A stretch of DNA of 42,825 bases from Accumulibacter sp. (GCF_023806565.1 NZ_JAMTDV010000017.1:1-42825), one strand, 5' to 3'. Counted from the stretch's first letter, positions 1-8,370 are shown. Made by a program: numbers and translations. Notes: generated by a model not told the origin, from the sequence alone.

Positions 1-82
1 GCATACCCTGCGGCCTTCGGGATAGGCAAGAACGCCGCGGAGTTACCGGTTACCATGCAGGCGAGTTACAGAAGATGGCACA

Positions 83-316
83 TCACATTTCGCTGCAGCG
101 GGCGCGCTGACTGTTGGTGGTCTGCTCATCAGCGATGGCTGCGGCGTCCATCGCGCTTGGGAAAACCGCCTGCGCTGCTGGCCGCACCTGCTGCACCAAC
201 TGAGGAGGCTGGCCGCCATCTTCCGGCATCGCGGCGATCGGCCCGGTCTCGACGAAGACGCGTCCTGGGTGGACGAAGCGGGCGCCGCCGGGGATGGCCT
301 GCGGCGTGACGGCGGA
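83..316 (-). other. Coding-like in-frame extension after the TM2 gene stop
   Basis: Directly after the TGA that ends the TM2 gene (317-319), the same minus-strand frame stays open for about 77 codons, to a TGA at 83-85. It reads like protein (for example GGARFVHPGRVFVETG) and nearly every third codon position is G or C. There is no start codon in the first part, so it is not an obvious separate gene. It could be the C-terminal tail of a longer ancestral protein cut off by a nonsense change, a readthrough extension, or chance in GC-rich DNA. I recognise no domain. The rest of 1-316 holds nothing else I can name. Confidence 0.3.
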
Positions 317-718
317 TCAGCCGGGCGAGCTGGCGTTGCGCAGGGAGATCTGCTCGTTCATCGTCCAGAAGTCGTACAGGACGCCGACCAGGAAAAGCCC
401 GCCGGTAAGCAGGTAGAGGATGCCGGTCGGCCATTTGCCTTGATACATCCGGTGTACGCCGAAGATGCCGAGGAAGGCCAGCAGCAGCCAGGCGATGTTG
501 TAGTCGATGGCGCCGGAACGGAAGCGCAGGTCAGCGTCGCGGTCCATGCCCGGAATCAGGAAGAGGTCGATCAGCCAGCCAATGCCCAGCAGGCCAAGCG
601 TGAAGAACCAGATTGTCCCGGTCACCGGCTTGCCGTAGTAGAAGCGGTGCGCGCCGAGAAAGCCGAAAAGCCAGAGCAGGTAGCCGATGACCTTGCTGTG
701 ATTGTCCTGTGGCTGCAT
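317..718 (-). CDS. TM2 domain-containing membrane protein
   Basis: This 133-residue protein carries two copies of the TM2-type hairpin. The first starts around residue 9 (VIGYLLWLFGFLGAHRFYYG) and the second around residue 75 (WLLLAFLGIFGVHRMYQG). Each has the typical GxHRFYxG or GxHRMYxG turn between two membrane helices, followed by a second hydrophobic segment. TM2 proteins are small inner-membrane proteins of unknown biochemical role. The ATG at 718 has a GGAG Shine-Dalgarno about 10 bases upstream, which supports this start. The gene stands alone on the minus strand, divergent from the LexA-like gene. The reading frame stays coding-like beyond its stop (see 83-316). Confidence 0.85.
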   Translation of the reverse strand: MQPQDNHSKVIGYLLWLFGFLGAHRFYYGKPVTGTIWFFTLGLLGIGWLIDLFLIPGMDRDADLRFRSGAIDYNIAWLLLAFLGIFGVHRMYQGKWPTGILYLLTGGLFLVGVLYDFWTMNEQISLRNASSPG

Positions 719-873
719 GTGCGTTACTCCGTATCGTCAGTTTGCCTTGCCGGGTGGATCGCCCTCGGTCCGTCTGAATTCATCCGCTCATCGCGGGTGC
801 CGGTGATCCGGCGGCGAGCAAGTATGGAAGGGATTGGCGATTTCTGCAAAGCCATGACTTGCCTTCCTGTCGT

Positions 874-889
874 CTGTACAAGAATACAG
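874..889. promoter_or_regulatory. LexA/SOS box
   Basis: CTGTACAAGAATACAG matches the CTGT-N8-ACAG LexA operator consensus of gamma- and betaproteobacteria at all eight fixed positions. It sits 24 bases before the ATG of a gene that encodes a LexA-type DNA-binding domain, which is where an autoregulatory lexA operator would lie. A weak TTGCCT at 859 could serve as a -35 element. Binding is inferred from the sequence match and the gene context. Confidence 0.75.
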
Positions 890-913
890 TCTATCGTCCT
901 CGCGGAAGACGCG

Positions 914-1177
914 ATGAAACTCGCCCCAGGTCAGCAGGAAGTTCTCGACTTCATGTGGAACACCGTCGAGATGCTCGGCGCGCCGCCGACGCGGAGGCAG
1001 ATCGCCGGCGCCTTCGGTCTTGCCTCGCCGAAGGCGGCGGAAGACCACCTCAAGGCGCTCGCCGGGAAGGTGCGCCATGGCGTCTCCGGGCTTGAGCAGG
1101 GCCAGATCGGGCTGCGGCAAGGCACCCGCTGCCTGATGATTCTCGGGCTTGCCGTGGCCTTCCGGGTCGCGGCCTAA
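914..1177 (+). CDS. LexA-type winged-helix DNA-binding domain protein, truncated
   Basis: The first 52 of 87 residues resemble the N-terminal DNA-binding domain of LexA: QQEVLDF at 7-13, PPTRRQIAGAFGLASPKAAEDHLKALAGK at 24-52 with the recognition helix around SPKAAEDHLKAL. LexA is normally about 200 residues with a C-terminal serine peptidase domain (Ala-Gly cleavage site, Ser/Lys dyad), and none of that is present. After residue 52 the likeness stops, yet one frame over the DNA reads AMASPGLSRARSG, close to the LexA stretch xIExxPGxSRGIRL. A single-base frameshift at about 1070 is therefore likely. The gene is either a decayed lexA paralogue or a domain-only regulator; if still made, it could compete for SOS boxes but could not be cleaved. 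It sits just behind a perfect SOS box. Confidence 0.6.
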   Translation: MKLAPGQQEVLDFMWNTVEMLGAPPTRRQIAGAFGLASPKAAEDHLKALAGKVRHGVSGLEQGQIGLRQGTRCLMILGLAVAFRVAA

Positions 1178-1292
1178 GCCAGCCTTAAGGAAGGCGCTCT
1201 AGAGTTGCTTCCGTCGCCGCTTTCCTGCCGGGCACTTTCAGGCGGCAGCCAGGTGCGACTCTTTTTCCCACTCGTTTCGAAGGATCGATCGA

Positions 1293-1580
1293 ATGAACAA
1301 ATCTGCCCTCCTGACCGCGACTTTTCTCCTCGTTGCCAGTAGCCTGGCCAACCCCACTTTCGCTGCCACCGCAGGCACTGCTCCCGCGCAGGGGATCAGC
1401 AAGGAGCGAGCGGTCGAGATGGCCTTGCAGGCACACCCGGGAAAGGTGACCAAGGCCTACCAGGACACCAGGAAGGGCAAGAAGACCTGGGAAGTCCAGA
1501 TCAACGGCAGCGATGGCAAGAAGTGGGAAGTGCATTACGAGATCAGCAGTGGCGCGCTGGTATCCGATGAAGCCCGCTAA
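1293..1580 (+). CDS. PepSY domain-containing periplasmic protein
   Basis: This 95-residue protein begins with a clear signal peptide (MNKSALLTATFLLVASSLA, cleavage probably after the TFA at 22-24). The mature part is one PepSY unit: ISKERAVEMALQAHPGKVTKAY, then KKTWEVQI and KKWEVHYEISSGALVSDEA, the usual helix followed by strands ending in the substrate-like tail. PepSY domains are periplasmic modules thought to inhibit peptidases or to accompany redox and metal-handling proteins. An AAGGA ribosome site lies 9 bases before the ATG. The gene is 42 bases upstream of a cytochrome b561-type gene, a common pairing in which the PepSY protein is an accessory of the membrane cytochrome. Confidence 0.85.
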   Translation: MNKSALLTATFLLVASSLANPTFAATAGTAPAQGISKERAVEMALQAHPGKVTKAYQDTRKGKKTWEVQINGSDGKKWEVHYEISSGALVSDEAR

Positions 1581-1622
1581 ACCGGCGCGCGTCGCCCCTT
1601 CCTTCCGCTCGATACCCAAGCC

Positions 1623-2234
1623 ATGAAAACTACCGATTCGCAGGAAGTTCCCGTCTGGGATCCGCTGCTCCGCATGTTCCACTGGATGCTGCTGTTGGGC
1701 TTCTCGACCGCGTATCTTTCGCAGGGAGAGCTGTTCGAGGGTCTGCAGGAGCGGCTCGATGGCGAGTTGCTGCAACTCGTGCATGTCTGGGCAGGTTACA
1801 TAATTGCCGGCCTGCTGCTGTTTCGACTGCTGTGGGGCTTCGTCGGGCCGATCCATGCCCGCTTCAGCGACTTCGTGCGTCGGCCCGGTGAAGTCCTGGT
1901 GTATTTGCGCGACGTGCTGACGCTGCGTGCTCGGCGTTACCTTGGGCACAATCCGGCCGGCGGCGCGATGATCGTCACCCTGCTGCTGAGTCTGACGGTG
2001 GCGATCGTCAGCGGCCTGGCGCTGTACGCCGCCGATCAGGGCCTCGGCCCCCTGGCCGCATTGCTTGCCGAGAGCAGCGATACGACCGTCCACAGGATCA
2101 AGGAAGCGCACGAACTGGCGGCCGACGGCACGCTGCTGCTCGTTTTCGGGCATCTGATCGGGGTCGTCTGGGAGAGCCTGCTGCACCGCGAAAATCTCGT
2201 CCGCGCCATGATCACCGGGCGCAAGCGCGCCTGA
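1623..2234 (+). CDS. Cytochrome b561-type membrane diheme cytochrome b
   Basis: This 203-residue integral membrane protein has four main hydrophobic segments. Conserved histidines sit where the b561/hydrogenase cytochrome b family places its heme ligands: FHWMLLLGFS in helix 1, LVHVWAGYI in helix 2, and HELAADGTLLLVFGHLIGVVW in the last helix region. The opening VWDPLLRMFHW is a hallmark of this family. Its role would be electron transfer between quinones and a periplasmic partner. It follows the PepSY gene in the same direction with a short gap, so the two probably form one transcript. There is no strong Shine-Dalgarno before the ATG, so the exact start is less sure than the identity. Confidence 0.85.
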   Translation: MKTTDSQEVPVWDPLLRMFHWMLLLGFSTAYLSQGELFEGLQERLDGELLQLVHVWAGYIIAGLLLFRLLWGFVGPIHARFSDFVRRPGEVLVYLRDVLTLRARRYLGHNPAGGAMIVTLLLSLTVAIVSGLALYAADQGLGPLAALLAESSDTTVHRIKEAHELAADGTLLLVFGHLIGVVWESLLHRENLVRAMITGRKRA

Positions 2235-2539
2235 GGCGCGGATGCCGGGTGGCGCCGATTCTGTGCGCCGGCCCGGAGCGCGATCTGCGGGCTGGCTTCG
2301 GCCCCGGCGTGCGCTCCAGGCTTGGCGATCCCGGTGGCGGCGCGCAGGCGGCGTCTGCTGCCACCTTCTTGCCTCGCCCGGCGCAAGCTCGGTGGCAAGA
2401 CTCTGCGGCCGACGATTGACTTCGCCGGCCGCTTGCGCGGATACTCCCCGAGGCATCGACGACCGCCGGGCGGTGGCCGCGGGTCGTCGGCGGAAGACTG
2501 GCTTTCTACTCACCCACGGAACGAAATCGGGATTCGAAG
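2235..2539. other. Intergenic region without recognised gene
   Basis: About 300 bases separate the cytochrome b gene from the hydrolase cluster. The stretch is very GC-rich and open in several frames, but no frame reads as a protein I recognise. I see no convincing promoter or terminator in it. It presumably holds the promoter of the downstream hydrolase-ligase-dehydrogenase cluster. Confidence 0.4.
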
Positions 2540-3463
2540 ATGACGATACTCAAGGATTTTCAGGAACTGGTCGTGTCGCCGCGGCCCGGACAGGCGGCCA
2601 CGGTGCACGCGATGCGTGTCGGCACCGTGCAGTGCCTCGGCGCGCACGGTCTGCACCGGATGGCGTACAGCGAATGGGGCGACCCGGCGAATCCGCGCGT
2701 CCTGATCTGCGTCCATGGCCTGACGCGCAACGGGCGCGACTTCGACGTACTGGCCAATGCGCTGGCCAGCGATTACCGCGTCGTCTGTCCCGATGTCGTC
2801 GGGCGGGGCTGCAGCGATCGCCTGCCGTTCCCCGACGACTATGCGCTGCCCACCTACGCCAACGACGTCATGACACTGATCGCCCGGCTGGGAGTCGAAT
2901 CGGTGCATTGGCTGGGGACCTCGATGGGCGGTCTGATCGGCATGTTCCTCGCGAGCCTGCCGGGCTCGCCGATCAGTCGCCTGGTGCTCAACGACGTCGG
3001 CCCGACGATCGCCGTCGATGCCCTGCAGCGGATCGGCGAATACCTCGGCAAGGCGCCCGATTTCAGCGATCTCGCCGAGGCCGAAGCCTACGTCCGGGTG
3101 GTCTGCGCGCCGTTCGGTGCGCTCACCGACGCGCAGTGGCGCTACATGACCGTCGTCGGCACGCGCGCCAAGCCCGAGGGCGGCTACGAAATGAACTACG
3201 ACCGCGCGATCGCCCAGCCCTACCAGAAAGCCTATCTCGACGCCAAGGAGATCATTCTCTGGCCGATGTACGACGCGATCCGCTGCCCGACGATGGTGTT
3301 GCGCGGCGCTCAGTCGGATGTCCTGGCACACGAAACCGCGCTCGAAATGAGCGCTCGCGGGCCCGGTGCAAAGCTCGTCGAAGTGCCGGGGGTAGGGCAT
3401 GCCCCGATGCTCCTCGAAGAGTCGCAGGTGCGCATCGTCCAGGACTTCCTGCTCGCCGGCTGA
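2540..3463 (+). CDS. Alpha/beta hydrolase
   Basis: This 307-residue protein has the alpha/beta hydrolase fold. The oxyanion-hole motif VLICVHGLTRNG lies near residue 55, the nucleophile elbow GTSMGG puts the catalytic serine at residue 128, and GVGHAPML near the C-terminus supplies the histidine. PDVVGRGCSDR near residue 85 is the usual conserved strand and loop. The substrate cannot be read from the sequence; esters, thioesters or C-C bonds of ring-cleavage products are all possible. It is the first gene of a plus-strand trio with an acyl-CoA ligase (32-base gap) and a short-chain dehydrogenase, which suggests breakdown or modification of an acyl compound. Confidence 0.85.
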   Translation: MTILKDFQELVVSPRPGQAATVHAMRVGTVQCLGAHGLHRMAYSEWGDPANPRVLICVHGLTRNGRDFDVLANALASDYRVVCPDVVGRGCSDRLPFPDDYALPTYANDVMTLIARLGVESVHWLGTSMGGLIGMFLASLPGSPISRLVLNDVGPTIAVDALQRIGEYLGKAPDFSDLAEAEAYVRVVCAPFGALTDAQWRYMTVVGTRAKPEGGYEMNYDRAIAQPYQKAYLDAKEIILWPMYDAIRCPTMVLRGAQSDVLAHETALEMSARGPGAKLVEVPGVGHAPMLLEESQVRIVQDFLLAG

Positions 3464-3495
3464 GAGGGCGCCCGCAGCGTCGCCGCGCCTGTGCG

Positions 3496-5028
3496 ATGAA
3501 TCTTGCCCATCTGCTCGCGCGCACGGCCAGGGTCTTCCCGGAGCGGGCGGCCTTGGCGTCCGGCGATCGTGAACTGTGCTCGTACCGCGAACTGGCCGAA
3601 CGTGCAGCAGCGATCGCGGGAGGTCTGCGGCAATTGCTGCAACTGCAGACCGGCGACCGGGTTGCGCTGTGGCTGGGCAATTGCCCGCAATACCTCGAAC
3701 TGCTTTACGGCATCTGGCACGCCGGTCTGGTTGCGGTGCCGATCAACCACAAGCTGCATCCGCGCGAAGTCGCTTTCATCGTCGAGGACTCGGCGGCATC
3801 GGTCTTGTTCGTCGACGGCGATCGCACGGCCGGGCTCGCCGAGTCGGTCGAAGGCGCGCGAAGTGTGCGCGTCGTGCCGCTGGCGGGGGCCGACTATCCC
3901 CGGATCGTCGATCATTCCGCGCTCGATCTGGTGCCGCGGGCGCCGGACGATCTTGCCTGGCTGTTCTACACCTCGGGAACTACCGGGCGGCCGAAGGGGG
4001 TGATGCTGTCGCAGCGCAACCTGCTGGCGATGACGCTAGCGTACTTCCCCGACGTGGACCAGGCGGACGCCGCCGACAGCATTCTCTACGCGGCGCCGAT
4101 GTCGCACGGTGCCGGCATGTACAATTTCGCGCATGTCCTGGTCGGCGCACGCCATGTCGTTCCCGCTTCGGGAGGCTTCGACGCACAGGAAATCCTTGTT
4201 CTGGCACAATGTTTCGGACGTATCTCGCTGTTCGCGGCACCGACGATGGTGCGCCGGCTGGTCGAATACGTCGCCGACAACGGCGCGGACTGCAGCGGAA
4301 TCAGGACGATCGTCTACGGCGGTGGGCCGATGTATCGCGAAGACATCCGGCGCGCGCGGGAAGTGCTCGGCGATCGGCTGGTGCAGATCTACGGTCAGGG
4401 GGAGAGTCCGATGACGATCACTGCGCTGTCCCGCGGGCACCACGCGGATCGCAGCCATCCGCGCCATCGCGAGCGCCTCGCGTCGGTTGGTGTGGCGCAC
4501 AGCGTGGTCGAAGTGATCGTTGCCGATGCCGACGGCCGGCCGCTGCCGGCGGGTGTCCCCGGCGAGGTGCTGGTACGCGGCGAGACAGTCATGCAGGGTT
4601 ACTGGCGCAACCCGGAAGCGACGGCGGAGACCCTGCGCGACGGCTGGCTGCATACCGGCGACATCGGCAGCCTCGACGCCGATGGTTTTCTGACGCTGCG
4701 GGACCGCTCGAAGGACGTGATCATCAGCGGCGGCGCCAACATTTATCCACGCGAGGTCGAGGAGGTGCTGCTGCAGCATTCGGCGGTGGCCGAAGTGTCG
4801 GTGGTGGGGCGGCCGAATGCGGAGTGGGGCGAGGAGGTCGTCGCTTTCGTCGTCTGCCGCCCGGGGGAGCAACTGTCTCGCGAACACCTGGCAGCGCAAC
4901 TCGACGCCCTGTGCCGTGCATCGATTGCGCGCTTCAAGCGACCCCGGGATTACCTGTTTCTCACCGCGTTGCCGAAGAACAACTACGGCAAGGTCCTGAA
5001 AACGGAGTTGCGGCGGCGGTGGCAATAG
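3496..5028 (+). CDS. AMP-dependent acyl-CoA synthetase/ligase
   Basis: This 510-residue ANL-superfamily enzyme activates a carboxylic acid with ATP to acyl-AMP and then to acyl-CoA. The P-loop YTSGTTGRPKG is near residue 157, the adenine motif is YGQGESPMT, the HTGDIG aspartate motif and RDRSKDVIISGG hinge follow, and the catalytic lysine is in LPKNNYGKVLKTELR at the C-terminus. Its length fits the medium or aryl acid ligase group. I start it at the ATG at 3496 because translation opens with MNLAHLLARTARVFPERAAL, the usual N-terminus, although no good Shine-Dalgarno is visible. The frame is open further upstream, but that part overlaps the hydrolase gene and is not real. The substrate is unknown. 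Confidence 0.9.
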   Translation: MNLAHLLARTARVFPERAALASGDRELCSYRELAERAAAIAGGLRQLLQLQTGDRVALWLGNCPQYLELLYGIWHAGLVAVPINHKLHPREVAFIVEDSAASVLFVDGDRTAGLAESVEGARSVRVVPLAGADYPRIVDHSALDLVPRAPDDLAWLFYTSGTTGRPKGVMLSQRNLLAMTLAYFPDVDQADAADSILYAAPMSHGAGMYNFAHVLVGARHVVPASGGFDAQEILVLAQCFGRISLFAAPTMVRRLVEYVADNGADCSGIRTIVYGGGPMYREDIRRAREVLGDRLVQIYGQGESPMTITALSRGHHADRSHPRHRERLASVGVAHSVVEVIVADADGRPLPAGVPGEVLVRGETVMQGYWRNPEATAETLRDGWLHTGDIGSLDADGFLTLRDRSKDVIISGGANIYPREVEEVLLQHSAVAEVSVVGRPNAEWGEEVVAFVVCRPGEQLSREHLAAQLDALCRASIARFKRPRDYLFLTALPKNNYGKVLKTELRRRWQ

Positions 5029-5045
5029 TCGGAAAGGAGGTGGCA

Positions 5046-5858
5046 ATGGGTCGACGGGGCGGACGCCTGCAGGACAAGGTGGCGATCGTCACCGGCAGCG
5101 GTTCGGTCGGGCCGGGCTGGGGCAACGGCAAGGCGATGTCGGTGCTGTTCGCGCGCGAGGGGGCGCGGATCGTCGGTGTGGATATCGACGCCGATGCCGC
5201 CACGGCGACGCAGCAGATCATCGCCGACGAAGGCGGCAACGCCATCGTCGTGGTCGCCGACGTCACCCGCTCGGCCGACGTCGAGCGGCTGGTGGCGGCG
5301 GCACTCGAAGCCTACGGACGCATCGACATCCTGGTCAATAACGTCGGCATCGCGGTGGTCGGCGGTCCGGCCGAACTCGACGAGGCAGACTGGGATCGGG
5401 TGATGGCGACCAACATCCGCAGTGCCTACCTGACCTGCCATCACGTCCTGCCGGTGATGGTCCGCCAGCGATGCGGCGCGATCGTGAACAATGCATCGGT
5501 CGCGGTACTCGGCTGGGCCGGAGTGAACTACGGCGCCTACGCCGCCAGCAAGGGCGCGATGGTGGCGATGACGCGCACCATGGCCATCCGCCACGCCGCC
5601 GACGGTATTCGTGCCAACTGCGTCCTGCCTGGACTGATGAACACGCCGCTGGTGCACGCGGCGCTGACCCGCGTCTATGGCGAAGAGGGCGACATCGCGA
5701 ATCTGATCCGCACCCGCGACGCGCAGTGTCCGCTGGGTCACATGGGCGACGCCTGGGATACCGCCTACGCGGCGCTCTACCTCGCTTCCGACGAAGCGAA
5801 GTACGTCACGGCCACGGAACTGTTGGTCGACGGCGGTCTTTCGGCCCGCTTTGCCTGA
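5046..5858 (+). CDS. Short-chain dehydrogenase/reductase (SDR)
   Basis: This 270-residue oxidoreductase has the classical SDR layout. The nucleotide-binding glycine motif is a variant, TGSGSVGPGWGNG, near residues 18-30; VGVDID follows, which favours NAD(H). NNVG, the serine in IVNNAS, the catalytic YAASK and LPGLMNTPL are all in place. The ATG at 5046 is preceded by an excellent AGGAGG at 5035-5040. It lies 17 bases behind the acyl-CoA ligase and is the last gene of the trio. A hydroxyacyl-CoA or alcohol substrate made in the same pathway is plausible but not shown. Two hairpins follow it, the second being a strong terminator. Confidence 0.9.
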   Translation: MGRRGGRLQDKVAIVTGSGSVGPGWGNGKAMSVLFAREGARIVGVDIDADAATATQQIIADEGGNAIVVVADVTRSADVERLVAAALEAYGRIDILVNNVGIAVVGGPAELDEADWDRVMATNIRSAYLTCHHVLPVMVRQRCGAIVNNASVAVLGWAGVNYGAYAASKGAMVAMTRTMAIRHAADGIRANCVLPGLMNTPLVHAALTRVYGEEGDIANLIRTRDAQCPLGHMGDAWDTAYAALYLASDEAKYVTATELLVDGGLSARFA

Positions 5859-5959
5859 CGGGTTCAGCCGTCAAGTACTCAAGTCCCGGGTGGCGACCGG
5901 CCTTGTGTGCAGCCACCGCGTGCACGTCGCGAAAAAGTCCCGCAGGGACATCGAGCAGG

Positions 5960-5994
5960 CACGGCAGCGTCGTTCCGTTCCGGACGCTGCCGTG
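5960..5994. other. Perfect 12-bp inverted repeat (hairpin)
   Basis: CACGGCAGCGTC (5960-5971) and its exact reverse complement (5983-5994) flank an 11-base loop. No T-run follows, so it is not a canonical intrinsic terminator. It lies about 100 bases after the SDR stop codon and just before the stronger hairpin at 6021. It may stabilise the transcript's 3' end or act as a backup stop. Confidence 0.5.
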
Positions 5995-6020
5995 GGTATT
6001 CCCGGTGGCGAAGGGGCAAG

Positions 6021-6053
6021 AAAGGCCGGGGAGCGCGAGGCTCCCCGGCCTTT
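6021..6053. terminator. Bidirectional intrinsic terminator
   Basis: A perfect 14-bp stem, AAAGGCCGGGGAGC (6021-6034) with its complement at 6040-6053, encloses a 5-base loop. The stem begins with AAA and ends with TTT, so both strands show a GC-rich hairpin with a short U-tract. It sits between the convergent SDR gene (plus) and sodB (minus) and probably ends both transcripts. The U-tract is short, so efficiency is uncertain. Confidence 0.65.
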
Positions 6054-6126
6054 CCCGAACCCGATCCCGACTGCGCTGGGTGGTGCTCGCCGACCGGCGC
6101 ATTCCCTCGGCGCGAACTCCCGGTAG

Positions 6127-6714
6127 TTAGGCGGCGAAATTCTGTTCGGCGAAACGCCAGTTGACGAGGCTGTTGAGGAAGGTTTCGACGAACTTGGGCC
6201 GCAGGTTGCGGTAGTCGATGTAATAGGCGTGCTCCCAGACGTCGATGCACAGTAGCGCACGGTCACCGGTGGTCAGCGGGGTGCCGGCGGCGCCCATGTT
6301 GACGATGTCCACCGAAGCGTCGGCCTTCTTCACCAGCCAGGTCCAGCCCGAGCCAAAGTTGCCGACGGCGGAGGCCTGGAACGCCTTGGTGAATTCGGCG
6401 AAGGAACCCCACTTGGCATCGATCGCTGCCGCCAGGGCGCCGGCCGGTGCGCCGCCGCCGCTGGGGCTCAGGCAGTTCCAGAAGAAGGTGTGATTCCAGA
6501 CCTGCGCAGAGTTGTTGTAGATGCCGCCGGCAGGGGCTTTCCTGACGATCGCCTCGAGGTCGAGAGCTTCGTATTCGGTTCCCTTGATCAGGTTGTTGAG
6601 ATTGGTGACGTAGGCCTGATGATGCTTGCCATGGTGGTATTCGAGCGTTTCCTGCGACATGTGCGGCGCCAGTGCGTCGATGGCGAAGGGCAGTTGCGGC
6701 AACTTGTGTTCCAT
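6127..6714 (-). CDS. sodB: Superoxide dismutase [Fe]
   Basis: This 195-residue enzyme converts superoxide to hydrogen peroxide and oxygen in the cytoplasm. The metal ligands are all visible: His27 in [11 protein letters not shown], His75 in [10 protein letters not shown], and Asp158 and His162 in [13 protein letters not shown]. Gln71, just before the second histidine, is at the position typical of iron rather than manganese enzymes. Length and the GSGWTWLV motif are normal for the family. The gene lies 81 bases downstream of xseA on the same strand and ends against the bidirectional hairpin at 6021-6053. Confidence 0.95.
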   Translation of the reverse strand: MEHKLPQLPFAIDALAPHMSQETLEYHHGKHHQAYVTNLNNLIKGTEYEALDLEAIVRKAPAGGIYNNSAQVWNHTFFWNCLSPSGGGAPAGALAAAIDAKWGSFAEFTKAFQASAVGNFGSGWTWLVKKADASVDIVNMGAAGTPLTTGDRALLCIDVWEHAYYIDYRNLRPKFVETFLNSLVNWRFAEQNFAA

Positions 6715-6795
6715 TAGTGTTCTCCGTAGGACTCGTGATGAGGCGAAATTGGGAGGAAGCGCGACGCTGCGTACGTATCGCGTGGCTGCGGGATT

Positions 6796-8205
6796 CTATT
6801 CGCGGCCTGTCGTGCTGGCAATGGCGTTGCCGGCAAGTGCGATGCCATGGTCGTCGGAAGCGGTGAGCACGTTCGCGTCGGCGCGCCCTCGCTCGAAGAA
6901 GACAGCGATTCTCTGCCCGGGTTCCAGCACCCTGCTGTCGCGAATGACCCGACTTCGCTGGTCGACGGCGATACTGTAGCCGCGCGACAGCACCGCCTGC
7001 GGGTTGAGGTGGGCAAGCGCCGCGGCCAAGCGGGCGAGTTCGGCGGTCCTCGCCTGCGCGGCGCCGCGCCAGGCACCGCGCAGCCGTGGCGCCAGCGCCT
7101 CGAGCTGGCGGGCGTGACGCGCCGGGTCCGGGCGGACCAGCAACAGGCGATAAGTGACGCTGTCCAGTTTCGCTCGTGCGTGGGCGCTGGCCCGCAGCAG
7201 ACCGGCGGCGAGACGGCGTCGCAGTTGCTGCAGATTGTCCTGGTGGCGTGCGAAGTATTGCGCCGGCTGCTGCAGGCGGTGCGCCAGCCAGTCGAGTTGC
7301 TGGCCCCGCTGGTTCAGGTCGCGCTCGATCTGGCGGCGCAGGCTTTGCCCGGCGGCGCCAAGACGGGCAAGCAGAACGGCGCTTTCGGGTGCAGCCAGTT
7401 CGGCGGCTGCGGTCGGTGTCGGGGCCCGTCGATCCGCCGCGAAATCGGCAATCGTGAAGTCGGTCTCGTGACCAATGCCGCTGATGACCGGCAGTGGACA
7501 GGCGCGGATTGCACGCGCCACGGCTTCTTCGTTGAACGCCCAGAGGTCCTCGATGCTGCCGCCACCGCGACAGACGATCAGCAGCTCGCATTCGCCTCGT
7601 TCGCCAGCGCAGCGAATCGCTTCGGCGATGCGTGCGGCGGCGCCCTCCCCCTGCACGGGGGTCGGGTAGAGCACGATGGCGACGTGCGGCGCGCGGCGTC
7701 TCAGAGTGCTCAGCACGTCGCGCAGCGCGGCCGCCTGCAACGAGGTGACGATCCCGACGCAGCGCGGAAAGGCGGGCAGTGGGCGCTTGCCGGCCGCGTC
7801 GAACAATCCCTCGCTTTCCAGCCTTTCCTTGCGCCGCAGGAATTGCTCGTAGAGGTTGCCGACACCGGCCTGTCGCGCCGCTTCCACGTTCAACTGGAAA
7901 TCGCCGCGTGCCTCGTAGAGCGTCACCAGCACGCGTGCTTCGATGTGCTGACCGTTTTCCAGTTTCCAGGCGAGCAACTGCGCACGGTTGCGGAACATCA
8001 CGCAGCGTACCTGCGCGGAGCTGTCCTTGAGCGAGAAATAGACGTGTCCCGACGCGGCACGGCTCAGGTTGGACACTTCGCCGGCCACCCAGCACAGCGG
8101 AAACGCGGATTCGAGACAGTCGCGCGCCAGGCGATTGAGCAGGGAGACGGGGATTACGGGTACCGCCACGGGCAGGTCGGCGCTTTTCGGGGGAAGGTCT
8201 GACAT
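6796..8205 (-). CDS. xseA: Exodeoxyribonuclease VII large subunit
   Basis: This 469-residue protein is the catalytic large subunit of exonuclease VII, which degrades single-stranded DNA from both ends. It has the N-terminal OB fold (VAGEVSNLSRAASGHVYFSLKD, near residue 42), the domain with VGIVTSLQAAALRDVLSTL, the LLIVCRGGGSIEDLWAFNEE catalytic region and SGIGHETDFTIADFAADRRAPTPTAAAE, then a long helical C-terminal part. The usual TSPTGAAIRD reads TSLQAAALRD here, a mild variation. Length is normal. No small-subunit gene (xseB) is nearby. The gene is divergent from exbB across a 287-base region. Confidence 0.95.
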   Translation of the reverse strand: MSDLPPKSADLPVAVPVIPVSLLNRLARDCLESAFPLCWVAGEVSNLSRAASGHVYFSLKDSSAQVRCVMFRNRAQLLAWKLENGQHIEARVLVTLYEARGDFQLNVEAARQAGVGNLYEQFLRRKERLESEGLFDAAGKRPLPAFPRCVGIVTSLQAAALRDVLSTLRRRAPHVAIVLYPTPVQGEGAAARIAEAIRCAGERGECELLIVCRGGGSIEDLWAFNEEAVARAIRACPLPVISGIGHETDFTIADFAADRRAPTPTAAAELAAPESAVLLARLGAAGQSLRRQIERDLNQRGQQLDWLAHRLQQPAQYFARHQDNLQQLRRRLAAGLLRASAHARAKLDSVTYRLLLVRPDPARHARQLEALAPRLRGAWRGAAQARTAELARLAAALAHLNPQAVLSRGYSIAVDQRSRVIRDSRVLEPGQRIAVFFERGRADANVLTASDDHGIALAGNAIASTTGRE

Positions 8206-8370
8206 GGCTGCATTCTACAAGGCTGCCTGGTGCTTGCGTCGCTGGTCGAGGCGGCGGCTGTCGGTGCTTCCTGGGCGACCATCGCCGGCTCCCCGCCCAC
8301 TTTCCGGGCAGTGAAAAAATCTCTTGCGGAACCGCTAGTTGGTGATTTCGCCAACAGTTTGCCAGTTTGC

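Noticed and set aside
1185-2513. A 442-codon minus-strand open frame opposite the PepSY and cytochrome b genes
   Set aside because: Antisense shadow with no recognisable domain; the plus-strand genes have signal peptide, helices and conserved histidines.
2242-3495. Upstream extension of the acyl-CoA ligase frame, giving a 928-residue protein
   Set aside because: The extra part is Arg-rich nonsense overlapping the hydrolase gene in another frame; the ligase family begins at 3496.
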